From Plantago major (Eukaryota; Streptophyta; Magnoliopsida; Lamiales; Plantaginaceae), in the NCBI GenBank assembly GCA_026545765.1, contig CM048844.1:16934237-16998236 (forward strand): a stretch of DNA of 64,000 nucleotides, given 5' to 3'. A program made the translations under genes and the position numbers. A model generated the notes under the pieces. It saw only the letters and a program-made list of their open reading frames with translations. It did no database searches and was not told the origin of the DNA. Within the stretch, counting starts at the first letter, position 1. Each line of letters begins with the position of its first letter. Below are positions 36,541 through 48,657 of the stretch, in pieces.

Positions 36541-37076
36541 TGTGGAGTAGATTGAATGAGGTGTTGAAAGATTGAAGAGAAGAGAGGGAACGAACACAAC
36601 ATTTTGTTCTTGTTCTGTTGCCTGTGTATTGAGATGGAAGAAAAGGAATAAAACGTAATAAGGCGCATGAAAGCGTGCTTCTACTTAAACAGGTGATGTG
36701 TCAACGTGTGATTGGTTCTCGTCTCGTGATGTGACGTAAGAAGACGGAAACAAAAGGAGTATAAGTAGAATTGCGATTCTACTGTAGATCATTACGTTTT
36801 TCATTTTAACAGAAATAACTGTTGTTCTTCTTTCTTCTGTTCATCATCTTCTCCGATTTCTTCTTTTCTGCAAGTTTCTTGGTTGAAGCTTATTGTAATC
36901 GATTTGTGTTGATCAGTAAAGAATCTCTAGTTGCTCCCGTGGATGTAGGCATTTGTCGAACCACGTAAACACTTGTGTCATTTACAGTTTTATGCGTTTT
37001 AGTGTTTGATCTGAGTTTCGAAGTTATTGATCGAAATCAGAGTATTGTTTGTTATCGATTGTAATTGTACTCAACA
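36541..37076 (+). repeat. 5-prime LTR of Copia element 1
   Basis: 536 bp, TGT...ACA ends; identical in length to the 3-prime LTR. Followed directly by TTGGCGCCGTCTGTGGG, the likely primer-binding region. Confidence 0.93.
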
Positions 37077-37119
37077 ATTGGCGCCGTCTGTGGGAAGATC
37101 GAATCGATAACTGTAATCA

Positions 37120-39920
37120 ATGGCTTCAATGGCGAAGTTCGACATTGAGAAGCTGACGGAGAAGGTTGATTTCACTTTATGGAAAGTGAAAATGGAGGCT
37201 CTTCTTGAACAACAAGGTTTGAATCACGCATTGCTTGGAGATAATTGATTCTCAAAAGAGTGTGATGATGCTGAGAAGAAACGCATCATTGGTAAAGCTC
37301 GGAGCACTGTGATTCTTTCGCTTGTAGATAATGCCTTGAGAGAAGTGATTAAAGAGAAAACTGCAAAAGAAGTATGGGACAAGCTTGAATCTATGTATCA
37401 TGTAAAAACATCTGCAAGCAAGATGCGTATAAAGCAAAAATTATTCTCATACGAGATGAGATCTGATAGATCAATTACTGAACAACTTGATGAGTTCAAT
37501 AAGTTGTGTATGGAGCTTGAAGTATTGGATGTTAAGGTGCAAGATGATGATAAGGCAGTTATTCTGTTGAGCTCTTTACCTAGGATCTATGAGCATTTTA
37601 TTGATGCAATTGTGATGACAAAGCCAGATGATCTGAAAGCTTCTGACGTGGAGAAAGCATTGAGGAACAAGCTTGATCAGAAGAATATTGGAAATCAATC
37701 AGATCCAGTTGCTGAGAGTCTAGCTATCAAGAATGCCTGGAATAGGAATTAAGCTATGAAGAACAAAAAGTTCAAAGCTCAGAAGGATTCCATGAATGGA
37801 GCTGGTGACAACACTGAAAAGAGAAAGTGCTTTCACTGCAAGAAACCTGGACATTTAAAGAAGAATTGTTTCCTCCTAAAAAGAGAAGAGAGGAATGCAG
37901 GATCACAAGATCAAGGTGGAGCACCTACAACAGATCTTGCAGAACTTCTAATGCCTATGATGAGGCTGAGGTACTTTCTATTACTAATTCCAGCTCTGGT
38001 TTAAATTGGATCTTAGACTCAGGATGCTCCTTTCACATGTGTCATATTAAAGATTGGTTTGAGAGTTTTAAATATGAGCACAATGATAGTGTTTTACTTG
38101 GAGATGATCATGCATGTGCCATTATGGGAACTGGTAATGTCAGGATTATATGCATGATGGAGTTGTTAGAATCCTAACAGGTGTGAAGTTTATACCTGAT
38201 TTAAGGAGGAATCTTATATCTCTTGATACTTTAGATAAAATGGGATATAAGTATGGATCAGAAAATGGTGTCATGAAAGTGTTTAAAGGTAATATACCAG
38301 TGATCAAAGCTGATCTCGGGAATGGTTTGTATTATCTTCAAGGTGAAGTTGTGAATGGTCTATCAGTGTTGTCTCTACTGTGCCAGTGAATGACAAAACA
38401 CAATTATGGCATAAGAGACTAACACACATAAGTGAGAAAGGTCTCAAGGAGCTAGCTAAACAGAATTTGCTTTGTGGAGATTAAATCTCAAAGCTCAATT
38501 TCTGTTAGAATTGTGTACTAGGGAAAGCACACAAGTCAAGTTATGATGCAGGCAAACACACTACTAAAATTATTCTTGATTATGTGCATTCAGACCTATG
38601 GGGACCTGCTAGGGTTGAAACTCTGAATGGTGTAAGATATTACATGTCCATTATTGATGATTTCTCCAGGAAAGCTTGGGTTATAATATTAAAATCCAAA
38701 GATGAAGCATTCACTAAGTTCAGAGTTTGGTTATGTGAAGTTGAGAATCAAACTGGGAGAAAATTGAGATATCTCAGGACAGATAATGGTTTAGAGTATC
38801 TGTCAAGTGAATTCAATGAGTTTTGCATATCTAAGGGGATCATCAGGCATAGAACATTACCTGGTACACCACAGCAGAATGGAGTTGCTGAGAGGTATAA
38901 CAGGATAATACTTGAAAGAATAAGGTGTATGTTGATTAGCTCAGGGCTTAGTAAAAGATTTTGGGGAGAAGCATCTAATACTGCATGCTATCTTATAAAT
39001 AGAAGTCCTACATCTGCTCTGAAGTTTAAAACACCTGAAGAGATGTGGTATGGTCATGCATCTAAATATGATCACTTAAAGATATTTGGTTGTCTTGGTC
39101 TGGTACATGTCAAACAAGATAAGCTTGATGCTAGGGCTCTGAGATGTGTATTTCTTGGATATCCTACTGGTGTTAAAGGGTACAAACTATGGAATTTAGA
39201 TCAAAAGAAATGCATACTGAGCAGAAATGTAATTTTCAATGAAGAAATCATGCCACTCAAACCTACAGGTGGAGCTAACAATGAATTGCTTGTGTCTCCC
39301 ATTGATGAGGCATCTGATGGAGTAATCTCTGATGACATTCATGATGATACACATGATTCTGACACTCAAGTTTATAATGAAAATGGCATATCTACATGTG
39401 ATATTGATCATTCAAATCATCAGATCACTGAGAGGAAGAAGATCAAATAGACAGGCACCTGATATGTTTGGTTTTGGTAGAGTTGGTAAATCTTACATGA
39501 ATTCCTATGCTCTGAGCATAGCTGAAGATCTGTGTTACCCTAAATCAAACAACTACACAGAAGCTGTATCAGGAAAAGAGAATCACCACTGATTGAATGC
39601 TATTAAAGAAGAGCTTGAGTCTTTACACAAGAACAATGCATGGAGTATTGTCTCAGCACCTAAGAATTCAAAGGTAGTGGGATGTAAGTGGATATTCAAG
39701 AAGAAAGATGAGTATGCAATTGGTGGATCTGTGAGATTTAAAGCTAGACTGGTAGCTAAAGGATTTACTCAAAGAGAAGGGATAGATTATAATGAAATAT
39801 TCTCTCCAGTTGTGAAACATAATTCAATCAGGATTTTGTTGTCACTAGTTACTATCAATTTGGTTTATATCTACAGCAGATGGATGTGAAGATAACATTT
39901 CTTCATGGAAATCTTGAAGA

Positions 39921-39985
<65 letters not shown>

Positions 39986-41110
39986 GATACCTGATGGAGT
40001 TAAAGTGAATAATGCAATCACTAAGGCACTCAAGAAATCTCTATATGGTCTCAAGTGATCTCCAAGGCAATGGTATAAGAGATTTGATGAGTTTGTTACC
40101 TCTGTGGGGTTTATGAGGAACTGTTATGACAGTTGTATCTATCAGAAAGGTGATCAGAACACAGGTTTTCTATATCTGCTACTGTATGTTGATGATATAT
40201 TGATTGCTGGCAAATGCAAGTCCATGATTGATCAAGTAAAAACAGATCTCAATAAAGAATTTGAGATGAAGGATCTTGGATATGCTAAGAGAATATTAGG
40301 AAAGGATATCTGTAGGAGCATTGATCAAAGAATTACTACACTTACTCAGATGAGTTATTTAACAAAAGTGTTGCACAGATTCAAGATGCATGAGTCTAAG
40401 CAAGCATCAGTTCCCATCAGTCAAAGTGTTAAAGTCTCAGCTACACAATGTCCAATCACTGAAGAGGAAATTCAGAGAATGGAAACAATACCATATGTTA
40501 GTGCAGTTGGAAGCATCATGTACACAATGGTGTGTTGCAGGCCTAATCTGGCTTATGCTATGAGTGTTATCAGTAGGTTCATGAGCAATCCTGGATATAC
40601 TCATTGGGAAGTAGTTAAAGGTGTATTGAGATTCTTAAAGGGAACTGCATATCATGGTTTATATTTCAACGTTGCAGAGAATACTGATCAACCATTAGTA
40701 GGTTATGTGGATGCAGATTTTGCAGCTAATCCAGACACAAGAAAATCTAATACAGGTTATGTATTCACTCTTTATGGGATAGCAATCAGTTGGAAAAGTT
40801 CTCAACAGTTTGTGGTGGCCTTATCTACTACTGAGGCAGAGTTTATTGCACTTACTGAAGCAATCAAGGAGGCTTTATGGCTTAAAGGATTATTTAAGGA
40901 GCTTGGTTATAGTCAAGATTGTGTTACTATTTTATGTGACAATCAGAGTGCTATTCATCTAGCAAAACATCAAGTGTATCATGAGAGGACTAAACACATT
41001 GATGTGAGGTTGTATTACATCAAAGATGTCATTGCCGAAGGAGGTATTAAAGTGGAGAAGATTCACACTTATGTGAACATGTCAGATAGCTTGACAAAAG
41101 CTATGCCAAT
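37120..41110 (+). pseudogene. gag-pol region of Copia element 1 (broken)
   Basis: Recognisable parts are a gag of UBN2 type with a CCHC zinc knuckle (CFHCKKPGHLKKNC, near 37830), a protease-like segment with LDSGCSFHMC near 38010, an integrase core (about 38580-39130), reverse transcriptase including LLYVDDILIAG (about 39600-40560) and RNase H including DADFAANPDTRKS and the DNQSAIHLAKH motif (about 40700-41080). Treated as a fossil; it does not read as one open frame. Confidence 0.9.
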
Positions 41111-41220
41111 TGCTAAGTTCCAGTTGTGTTCTTCCTTGATGAAAGTGCAGAAAGGTTTGCTCCCACCTTAAGGAGTGCTTTGGAGCTAATCAGAGAGGAA
41201 TTCAATCTAAGGTGGAGATT

Positions 41221-41756
41221 TGTGGAGTAGATTGAATTAGGTGTTGAAAGATTGAAGAGAAGAGAGGGAAAGAACACATCATTTTGTTCTTGTTCTGTTG
41301 CCTGTGTATTGAGAAGGAAGAAAAGGAATAAAACGTAATAAGGCGCATGAAAGCGTGCTTCTACTTAAACATGTGGTGTGTCAGCGTGTGATTGGTTCTC
41401 GTCTCGTGGTGTGACGTAAGAAGACAGAAACAAAAGGAGTATAAGTAGAATTGCGATTCTACTGTAGATCATTACATTTTTCATTGTAACAGAAATAACT
41501 GTCGTTCTTCTTTCTTCTGTTCATCATCTTCTCCGATTTCTTCTTTTCTGCAAGTTTCTTGGTTGAAGCTTATTGTAATCGATTTGTGTTGATCAATAAA
41601 GAATCTCTGGTTGCTCCCGTGGATGTAGGCATTTGTCGAACCACGTAAACACTTGTGTCATTTACAGTTTTATGCGTTCTAGTGTTTAATCTGAATTTCG
41701 AAGTTATTGATCGGAATCGGAGTATTGTTTGTTACCGATTGTAATTGTACTCAACA
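41221..41756 (+). repeat. 3-prime LTR of Copia element 1
   Basis: 536 bp, about 96% identical by eye to the 5-prime LTR. Confidence 0.93.
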
Positions 41757-42140
41757 TAACTTGTAAGCCACTTCTTTTCATTATGTTGAATATTGGGATA
41801 ATTCGCCTTTGCAGGGAGATAGCATATATAATAGTGTTATCTAACACCACGGGTTAGAGATTCGACACGATCCCTTTAGCCCCGTAACAGTCTCTAGATA
41901 GCACTGTTAATAGTTTCCAGTGAGTTTTGATAAATCGTTCTTCGGGTCTAAGAAGAAATGTTTTAAGCAGTTTTGTATGCTCACATTGTATATTTTGTAC
42001 GTGAGATCTTTCTAATAAATTTGTACTAAACATATTGTTAATTGCAATTCTTGTCTATTTCATTTTTGTGTACGTAATGGTTGCAGCACGCGTTATCTAT
42101 CTTTCCGTTTTGGGGTGAAAACCAAAACTTTCATATTTTT

Positions 42141-42350
42141 GTCAAAGCGTTTGTAGCCGAGTGGCAAGTTGAGACACTCCGTACCCAAAAAGTCACGGGT
42201 TCAATCCCTGAAATTGATGATTAATTTCTCTGTATGGAGAATAATTGTTATTAGTGATTTGTTGATGAAATTTGTATTGTTATTAGTGATTTGTTGATGA
42301 AATTTGTTCAAGGTTAAGTATTGTAATTGTAATATCGTATTTAAAAAAAA
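42141..42350 (+). mobile_element. tRNA-derived SINE, copy 1
   Basis: Pol III box A (TAGCCGAGTGGC) and box B (GGGTTCAATCC) near the left end, followed by a non-tRNA body with TCTCTGTATGGAGAATAATTG and a 3-prime end GTAATTGTAATATCGTAT plus an A run. A ~38-bp segment (TTATTAGTGATTTGTTGATG) is duplicated internally. The same family occurs at 55726-55907 in opposite orientation. Confidence 0.85.
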
Positions 42351-42716
42351 AATACAAAAGAAATATGTAGGAGACGACAAAATACAAAATACACATGTTT
42401 ATTTTGTTCGATTCATCATGACCTCAAAGTTGGATATTCTGTGGGGGAGAATTTCTTTCTGACCATTAATATTCTATCTACTTCCGATTACTAATTTGTT
42501 ACATATTTTATGTGGAGAGCGGTATTAGATTATTTAGAATTGGACCCAAGTACTAAAATAACAAAATGAACATAAAACGATATTATTTTTTAGGGGAAAA
42601 TGAAATTGTTATATATTCAAAATTTTAATGTCCAGAAGACATTTTGCGATTAATTTCTCAACGTCATTTTCTTTTAAATTTTAAACACACGTCTTAGACC
42701 ACACACATAACAATAA

Positions 42717-42973
42717 TACTCCCTCCGTTCTTTTTAAAGGTTTACTTTTTGCCATTTCGGGAGTTTTTTTTTAATTTAACGTTTCCTTTTTTGAAAAGCT
42801 CACTATCTCTACTTATTAATTTTATAAACACCCTCTTTCATACGTTATATATTCTCTCACTTACTTTTCCTATTCTTCATTTTACTTTTTACCACTTACT
42901 TAATATTTTATTTCATTTTCTTAATATTTACACAAAACTAAAATATAAACCTTGTAAAAGAACTGAGGAAGTA
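42717..42973. mobile_element. Stowaway-type MITE
   Basis: About 257 bp; left TACTCCCTCCGTTCTTTT, right end on the other strand TACTTCCTCAGTTCTTTT, both bounded by TA. AT-rich interior. Confidence 0.85.
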
Positions 42974-43204
42974 ATTTTTAACTAAAGGGCTTTTATTTGA
43001 AAATGTACTGAACTTTTCCAATAAAAATTACTCTTCATCTTTCCCATTTTCATCTCTAAGATTGTCTACATTTTGTTAATTGTTGATGTCAGAGTAGATG
43101 TGATTTTCCGTCTCATTATATCTTGTCCTATTACGGGAGACGATAAAATGAAAATTTTCCATCAAACATGTTGACCAGCGTGCTAATTAGGCAATCAATC
43201 TCAC

Positions 43205-43390
43205 CAATAGGCTATGTCATTTTCGTTCGAACATAACTGAACTGCTAATCTAAAGTGAACTGAACTGAACTGAATTGTAGTATAAAAAACATTAAAACAA
43301 CTAAGCAGAACTGAACATAGCTGAACTGAATGAATCCCAACTGAACTGATAATAATGAGTTTTCAGACGAAAAGAACAGAGCCTTAATCG
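43205..43390. mobile_element. Small MITE with GGCTCTGT-type inverted ends
   Basis: The left end TAGGCTATGTCATTTTCG pairs with the right end, which reads AAGGCTCTGTTCTTTTCG on the other strand. Interior carries CTGAACTGAACTGAA repeats. Target duplication not clear. A related copy lies at 36305-36465. Confidence 0.6.
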
Positions 43391-44357
43391 TCGGTATAAC
43401 CGAGGATATGAACAAATGGTCCCAAAATGTTGGACACTTTCATACATTTTATATACTGAAATATGATAGAAAATGGTTGGGAAGAGTAGAAGAGTAGGTT
43501 ATTCACTTAGGAGTCATGACTATATACAATGCAGTTTTAGCAATTCTGGTAAACTTTGTGACCATCTCAATCAATTAATTGTGTTGGACTACATTACATT
43601 ATTTTTTCACATTTAAGAAAATTAGGCCTTTTCTAAGAATTCCAAACTATTTTTACTGTATATCTTCACGTTATAAATACAACTAGCGTTGTTTTTCTTT
43701 ACCTTATTATAAATACATGTAAGCTGTGAAAAAAAAATTCACGACTTTGGTTGGACTTTTCCCTAGTTGAATTTTGCACCGAATTTTAGTAATTTTAGAG
43801 TCTAAACTATATAAACGGCACACCACGTTATTCATGCATCGTCGGGTACCTTTCAGTTACACTCGTTAATAATTCATTATTCATTATTTGTTTGACAAAC
43901 TGACCTACCCACTACCTAGTTGTGGGGCTGAGTGAGGGCATTTGTCCCATTATAATTTTGATTTTGAACTTATGCTAATTAAACGAGTTTTATAAAGTTG
44001 TAAGTTAACTACACCATTACTACTAAACTTGTTATTTATTTTAAGGTTAGTGGCATAAACTCGTCATTCAGGCCTAATCTGCTGTTGTACTTAATTGGTG
44101 CGTGGTGATACCACATTTGTCGATTGTAAAAATCCTCATAGATAAGTTTGTTGTGCTTCACTATCTATGAATTAATCAACGTTTCATGTTAAAATATTGA
44201 TGTTCGACATTTAAAACAACAGTACATGATAAAATCTCATTGATTAACAAATTTCGGATCAAACATCAAGAGTTTATTAAAAATCAGCATCCCTACTTAA
44301 AGATCACGTCTTTTTTTAGTAAATAAAAGATCGTCTCTCACAAGTTATTGTCATCGT
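43391..44357. other. AT-rich spacer left of apyrase copy 3
   Basis: No gene or clear element recognised; the right end should hold the 3-prime UTR of apyrase copy 3. Confidence 0.5.
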
Positions 44358-47300
44358 TCAAGAAGCTTGATAGAGAGCGAGCTTCAATTGAGGAGGAGAA
44401 AGGAGATCAAGTGCAGCACCAAGTGGCCAAGCTGCTTCAAACTTTGATCCTTTGTAGTCAAAACTCTGCACCACCATTATCTCCTTCTTCCTTTCTATCC
44501 CAAATCCATTTACTAAAAGTGTGTACTCATATATCAGATCCATGCACAAAAATGGCATATCCTGCTCCCTCACATACGGAAACACCGTTCTCATATCATC
44601 TATCTTCGTGTTGCAAGCAATGTTCGCTGCTTTCCGATAGTCTCTTGGACGAACCTGTGTTGATGTTATGCCTTGACTTACAATGTTCGCCTGCCATGTG
44701 CAGAATACAAGCTAAATCGAAGCAATTTTAATTTTTATGTACAATCTATTTGATTTTTAAAGAAAATGTACCGCAGCAGCAGTGTAGTAGAAAGACGTTG
44801 CAACATAGAGAGTTTCCTGTCCATCTCCACCTCCACCGTTCCAGACACCATTGAATGTGCAGTTGCTGTGTTTGCACGGTGCGTCCAGGTTCAGTACCTT
44901 TTTGGTGTAATATTGGCAGTTGCGAATGCTGTTCCCATAAGAAGGTGTTGATACATTGTATACCTTGCCCGTGTATTTGTATGTCCCTAATTTTGTTAAC
45001 ATAGATCGATTATATAAGTATGTCATCGAACTCAGTAAAGTTTATTGTTTGGCCCCCCGAACTTTAAATACTGAGTTAGCCCCTGATAAAGAAGGAACAT
45101 GAAAGTTATCCCAGACTCCTGGTCACTTACCTTTGTAGCCATTGATAATACATGGATTGCCACGAGAACCAGAACGCTCCAGGTTTTGAGCACGAAACGC
45201 CTCTAGTCCATACTTCAGATAACTATTACACACAGAAAAGGATCATCATCTGGTGTTTCTCTTGTGAGAAATTAAACTCTTAGAAGTATTTTTTTTTTCA
45301 AATTGAGAACAATTAAAAGAGAAAATCAACAGACCTATGAGTATAGAGGTAATATTTGGATCCTTTAAGGTTCCATTCTGCTAAGTATTTATCATCTGGA
45401 GTGACTGATGATGGAGCATTTGCAGAATCCTCCTGTGAAATTGCATAGGCCATTTGCACTGATGCACCTCCAAGATCTACTACTCCGACAGTTTTCGGAT
45501 ATGGTTTTCCCAGATTTCCCAGCAGATAGTTCACAGCAACCTATATACATAGTTATGAGAGAATTACCCATCACATCAAATTTACCTATTTCCACCAGTA
45601 TCCGCTACATGTAACTAATCAGACCGAGTACTCACCCACATGTAGGAGCCTTCTTGAAATCCATCAATAACAGAAACCCATTCGGACTTGTATTTGAGGT
45701 TGCTTCCATTCGCTAAAAGTTCCCTCACCTTTCATAGGAATATTTCACATGTAAGTGGATAGATAATAAGCAAGCAGTTCAAAGTAAAACAGAACAATTA
45801 GGAACTATTTTGTTCATTAATTAGGGGTGTACGCGGGCGGGTGCGAGCGGTTTTTTACCAAATATTCAACCGACCCACCTATAGCGGGTGGACAAAATAT
45901 TAAACCATGACGGGTGAACAATTTATCAAACCACGACGGGTGGGTAGACATTTAAGCGGTGAATGGCGGGTGAATGGCGGGCGGGTTCAATGTATAAAAT
46001 AAACATGCTATAATATGTTCGAACAAGATAAATATAAGTTCCAATACGAAATAAAACACTCCATAAGCAAGTACAATCACCATACATATGTATAAGTTCC
46101 AATAAATCCAAAATACAAGTACATTTGATTCCAAATAGAGGTCTAGATGAAAATGTACTGGACTCATGTTGGTGATAAAAAAAAAAATTCTTCCAAAGAC
46201 CTGCTGCTGCTTGTTATCTCTTCCAGTCATCAATGAGTTCTTTTTGTTGCTATTTTTCATGCTCTCATATACTCATATTAATTCTTATTTCTTATATTTA
46301 CTATATAACTATATAATAAAAAATAAAAAAAATATATAATTTACATGGGCGGGGTCGGGTGGGTGGCGGGTGACTTCGTCCGCACCCGCCACCCACCCGC
46401 CCGAAGCGGGTGATTAAATTTTCGACCCACGGCGGATATTTTTAAAAATTTCAACCGGCGGGTGCGGTTTGCGGCTGGCGGATTGACGGGCGGCGCCGAC
46501 GATTTTTTTTTTTTTTTTATGTACAGCCCTATCATTAATTAACACAGAGGGGGTTAATTGCAATTAATCTCACAGGGACTAAATATTACCGCTTGTAAAA
46601 TTCTTTCAGCTGCATCCCCATTTAACAGCCTGAGGCCAGCAGTAGCCTGCATATACATCAAATGCATAATCAGGATCAAAATTAATCTTTCTTTGACTCA
46701 AATGTGGAGTGATTTGAGTTTAGTTAAAATACATAGTATGTGATTTTCGAATTTTGTAAATGTAAAAGGAACAAATTTTACCCCGAGGCTAACAGGTGTC
46801 TCGGGTTGCAAGTCTACTGGAATAAGATCTTGAGCTTCCTTTAGCAATTCTTTCAAAGAATCAGCCGCAGATGCTGGGTTATCTGCATATGAACTTAGAC
46901 CTGGTTTAACCTGTGCACACATTTTTACAATTATATATACATTAGTTGTGTTCGCAAATGATTATTAAAAGGGTCACAGTTTTATCGTAAGAGTTGTTGA
47001 CATGTCACAAATTTTAATTAGGGGTAAATTCCGGACCAGCTATGGCCTACTATCTGAACAACAAATTCATCCAATTGACCCACAAATTAAATCGCTGGTC
47101 AATGTCCAAACTGGAGTATATTCTAATTATTTTTTCGAATTTATCTTCAAGTAATTAGCGGGAGGTCCTTTGCGCCACTCCTCTCATCATCATCATCATC
47201 TTCATCTTCTTCTTCTTCATATAAATGTTTCATAGTAAATCAAATCTATTAATATATCATATTATTACAAAGTGATCACTCAGTCTATTAAACTAGTATA

Positions 47301-48657
47301 CACTAAAATACAATTCCGATCTCGACTAACCAATTGAGCTAGACATTATTGATGTACAGTATAATTAATTAACCCCACCCGTACCCTCTTCAAATTAATA
47401 TTTGATCCTCCCATGCTAGTCAATGTAGTTATTTTGGGTGAATTTCATCCAGTACCCCTCTTAGATATTATAATTTGTTTATGCAGTAGTTTTTTCAAAT
47501 TATTAATAATTTATTTATTTTTTAAAAGAAAAAAGATGTCAAAACAAACTACTTTTTCAATTTAAAAAAAAAAAGATTATGTCTTTCTAATTCAACTTAA
47601 GTCCTTTATCTTCCAATATTTTTTGTTGAGTACCTAATTTATTGTTTAATAATATGAATTAAACTTTCTAAATAATTTATGGACTTAATTGCAAAATCAG
47701 AAACAAATTTAGGGCCAAATTGAACGTAACTGGAAGTTTATTAAAAAAAAAAAGCTCACAGCTTCGGAGCTATACCAATCAATTGAGAGAAGAGCTCGAT
47801 CTGATCGGTCTTTCTCCGATCAGTTGTCTCTCGATCTGGAGCTATTTATTTACATAGCTCGATCGAGCTGCCCTCGATCACCGGAGTTTTAATTTTTTTT
47901 TCTTTTTTCTAAAAAAATTCTAATTAGCCCATAAGTTGTAAATTAATTTGGCCCAGGGGTTGTAAATTAATTTGATTTGGGGGAAATATATAATTTGTTA
48001 TAAGTTAGGGTTAAATTTACAATTTCCAGTAAAAACTTGTGAAGGGTTATGTTTGGCAACACTTTAAATTTGTTTAACTTTTGGACTTACATGTAATATA
48101 AATACTCTAATTATCATTTATTTGTTATTGTTGAACTAACTGGTGCTTAAATGCAATAAACCTATGGGGTATATGAAATATCCCTAGTTATTTTTCTCCA
48201 ATGATGAGTGTTTCACAATATCTTTGGTATTTCACACATTTGTGTGCATGAGCATGACTCATGAATGAACTTTATTTTTACCTTTATTAAAGAAGTTTAT
48301 CGTGTTTTATGCACAAATGTTGCATGGTTTGTCCATGAACGTTTGAATAAATGCAATTCAACATATGTAAGATTTAAAAATGTATGCGAATAGGTATACC
48401 TTTTTATTAAACTCGAACTCACTACCAATTGGGTGAAGTTCAAGGTCACCTAAACCGAATCTGAAGACATGAGCTCTGCTCCCGGTACTTCCGGCATCAA
48501 ATATGACTGCATATTCCTCCTCCTCCGCAACATCTCCTGCATATTTACCGATCAACAGCTTCCGGTTGGAGCAGTCTGCTGTCACCAGAGCTACATTGAT
48601 GAGCATGAACAACACAACATGCACCACCAGGCTGCAGTATCCATTATTCTTCCCCAT
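44358..48657 (-). CDS. APY: Apyrase (GDA1/CD39 NTPase), tandem copy 3, last intron missing
   Basis: Eight exons, 48657-48400, 46910-46782, 46646-46590, 45728-45636, 45540-45335, 45222-45131, 44986-44772 and 44690-44358, give 460 residues. ACR1 [17 protein letters not shown]2 [11 protein letters not shown]3 [16 protein letters not shown]4 [13 protein letters not shown] and ACR5 [11 protein letters not shown] are all present. Hydrophobic N-terminus [17 protein letters not shown]. Exon boundaries equal those of copies 1 and 2 except at the end: exons 8 and 9 are fused without any gain or loss of coding bases ([10 protein letters not shown] at 44501/44500). Intron 1 holds a MULE-like element and intron 3 a hAT element. 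Proposed role: ecto- or endomembrane nucleotide hydrolysis, as for the siblings. Confidence 0.95.
45822..46531. mobile_element. Non-autonomous hAT element in apyrase 3 intron 3
   Basis: 710 bp, flanked by a perfect 8-bp duplication TCATTAAT (45814-45821 and 46532-46539). Inverted ends are TAGGGGTGTAC at the left and, on the other strand, TAGGGCTGTAC at the right: classical hAT termini and target size. Both subterminal zones are rich in GGCGGGTG-type repeats, in sharp contrast with the AT-rich host intron. No transposase coding. Confidence 0.92.
46990..47435. other. Intron 1 of apyrase 3, non-MULE part
   Basis: Includes a CATCAT/TCTTCT simple repeat near 47190-47215 and a tRNA box-A-like motif on the minus strand near 47320-47345 (TAGCTCAATTGGTTAGTCGA) lacking a partner box B; probably a worn SINE fragment. 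Confidence 0.35.
47436..48184. mobile_element. Non-autonomous MULE-like element B in apyrase 3 intron 1
   Basis: Flanked by a 10-bp direct repeat TAGTTATTTT (47426-47435 and 48185-48194). Weak inverted ends (GGGTGAATTTCAT.. / GGGATATTTCAT..). The middle (about 47750-47890) contains GAGCT-centred palindromes, like element A, plus shared phrases such as TTAATTGCAAAAT in opposite orientation. No coding capacity. Confidence 0.75.

Larger units (their letters stand above)
36541..41756 (+). mobile_element. Ty1/Copia LTR element 1, broken fossil
   Basis: A 5.2-kb element with two equal-length 536-bp LTRs (36541-37076 and 41221-41756), both TGTGGAG to TCAACA, flanked by near-matching 5-mers (TATCT / TAACT). 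Order inside is gag, protease, integrase, reverse transcriptase, RNase H, which is the Copia order; similarity is closest to Tnt1/Tork-like elements. It looks broken, with roughly half a dozen or more interruptions. About 20 differences between LTRs, counted by eye, mean about 4% divergence, or roughly 1-2 million years at commonly used plant rates (inference). It lies between apyrase copies 2 and 3. Confidence 0.92.

Noticed and set aside
42150-42220. tRNA gene suggested by boxes A and B
   Set aside because: No acceptor stem or proper cloverleaf, and the sequence continues into a SINE body with an A tail that is repeated at 55.7-55.9 kb.
46994-47130. GGGGTAAATTCCGGACC stretch as another MULE end
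   Set aside because: No matching opposite end or target repeat was found.
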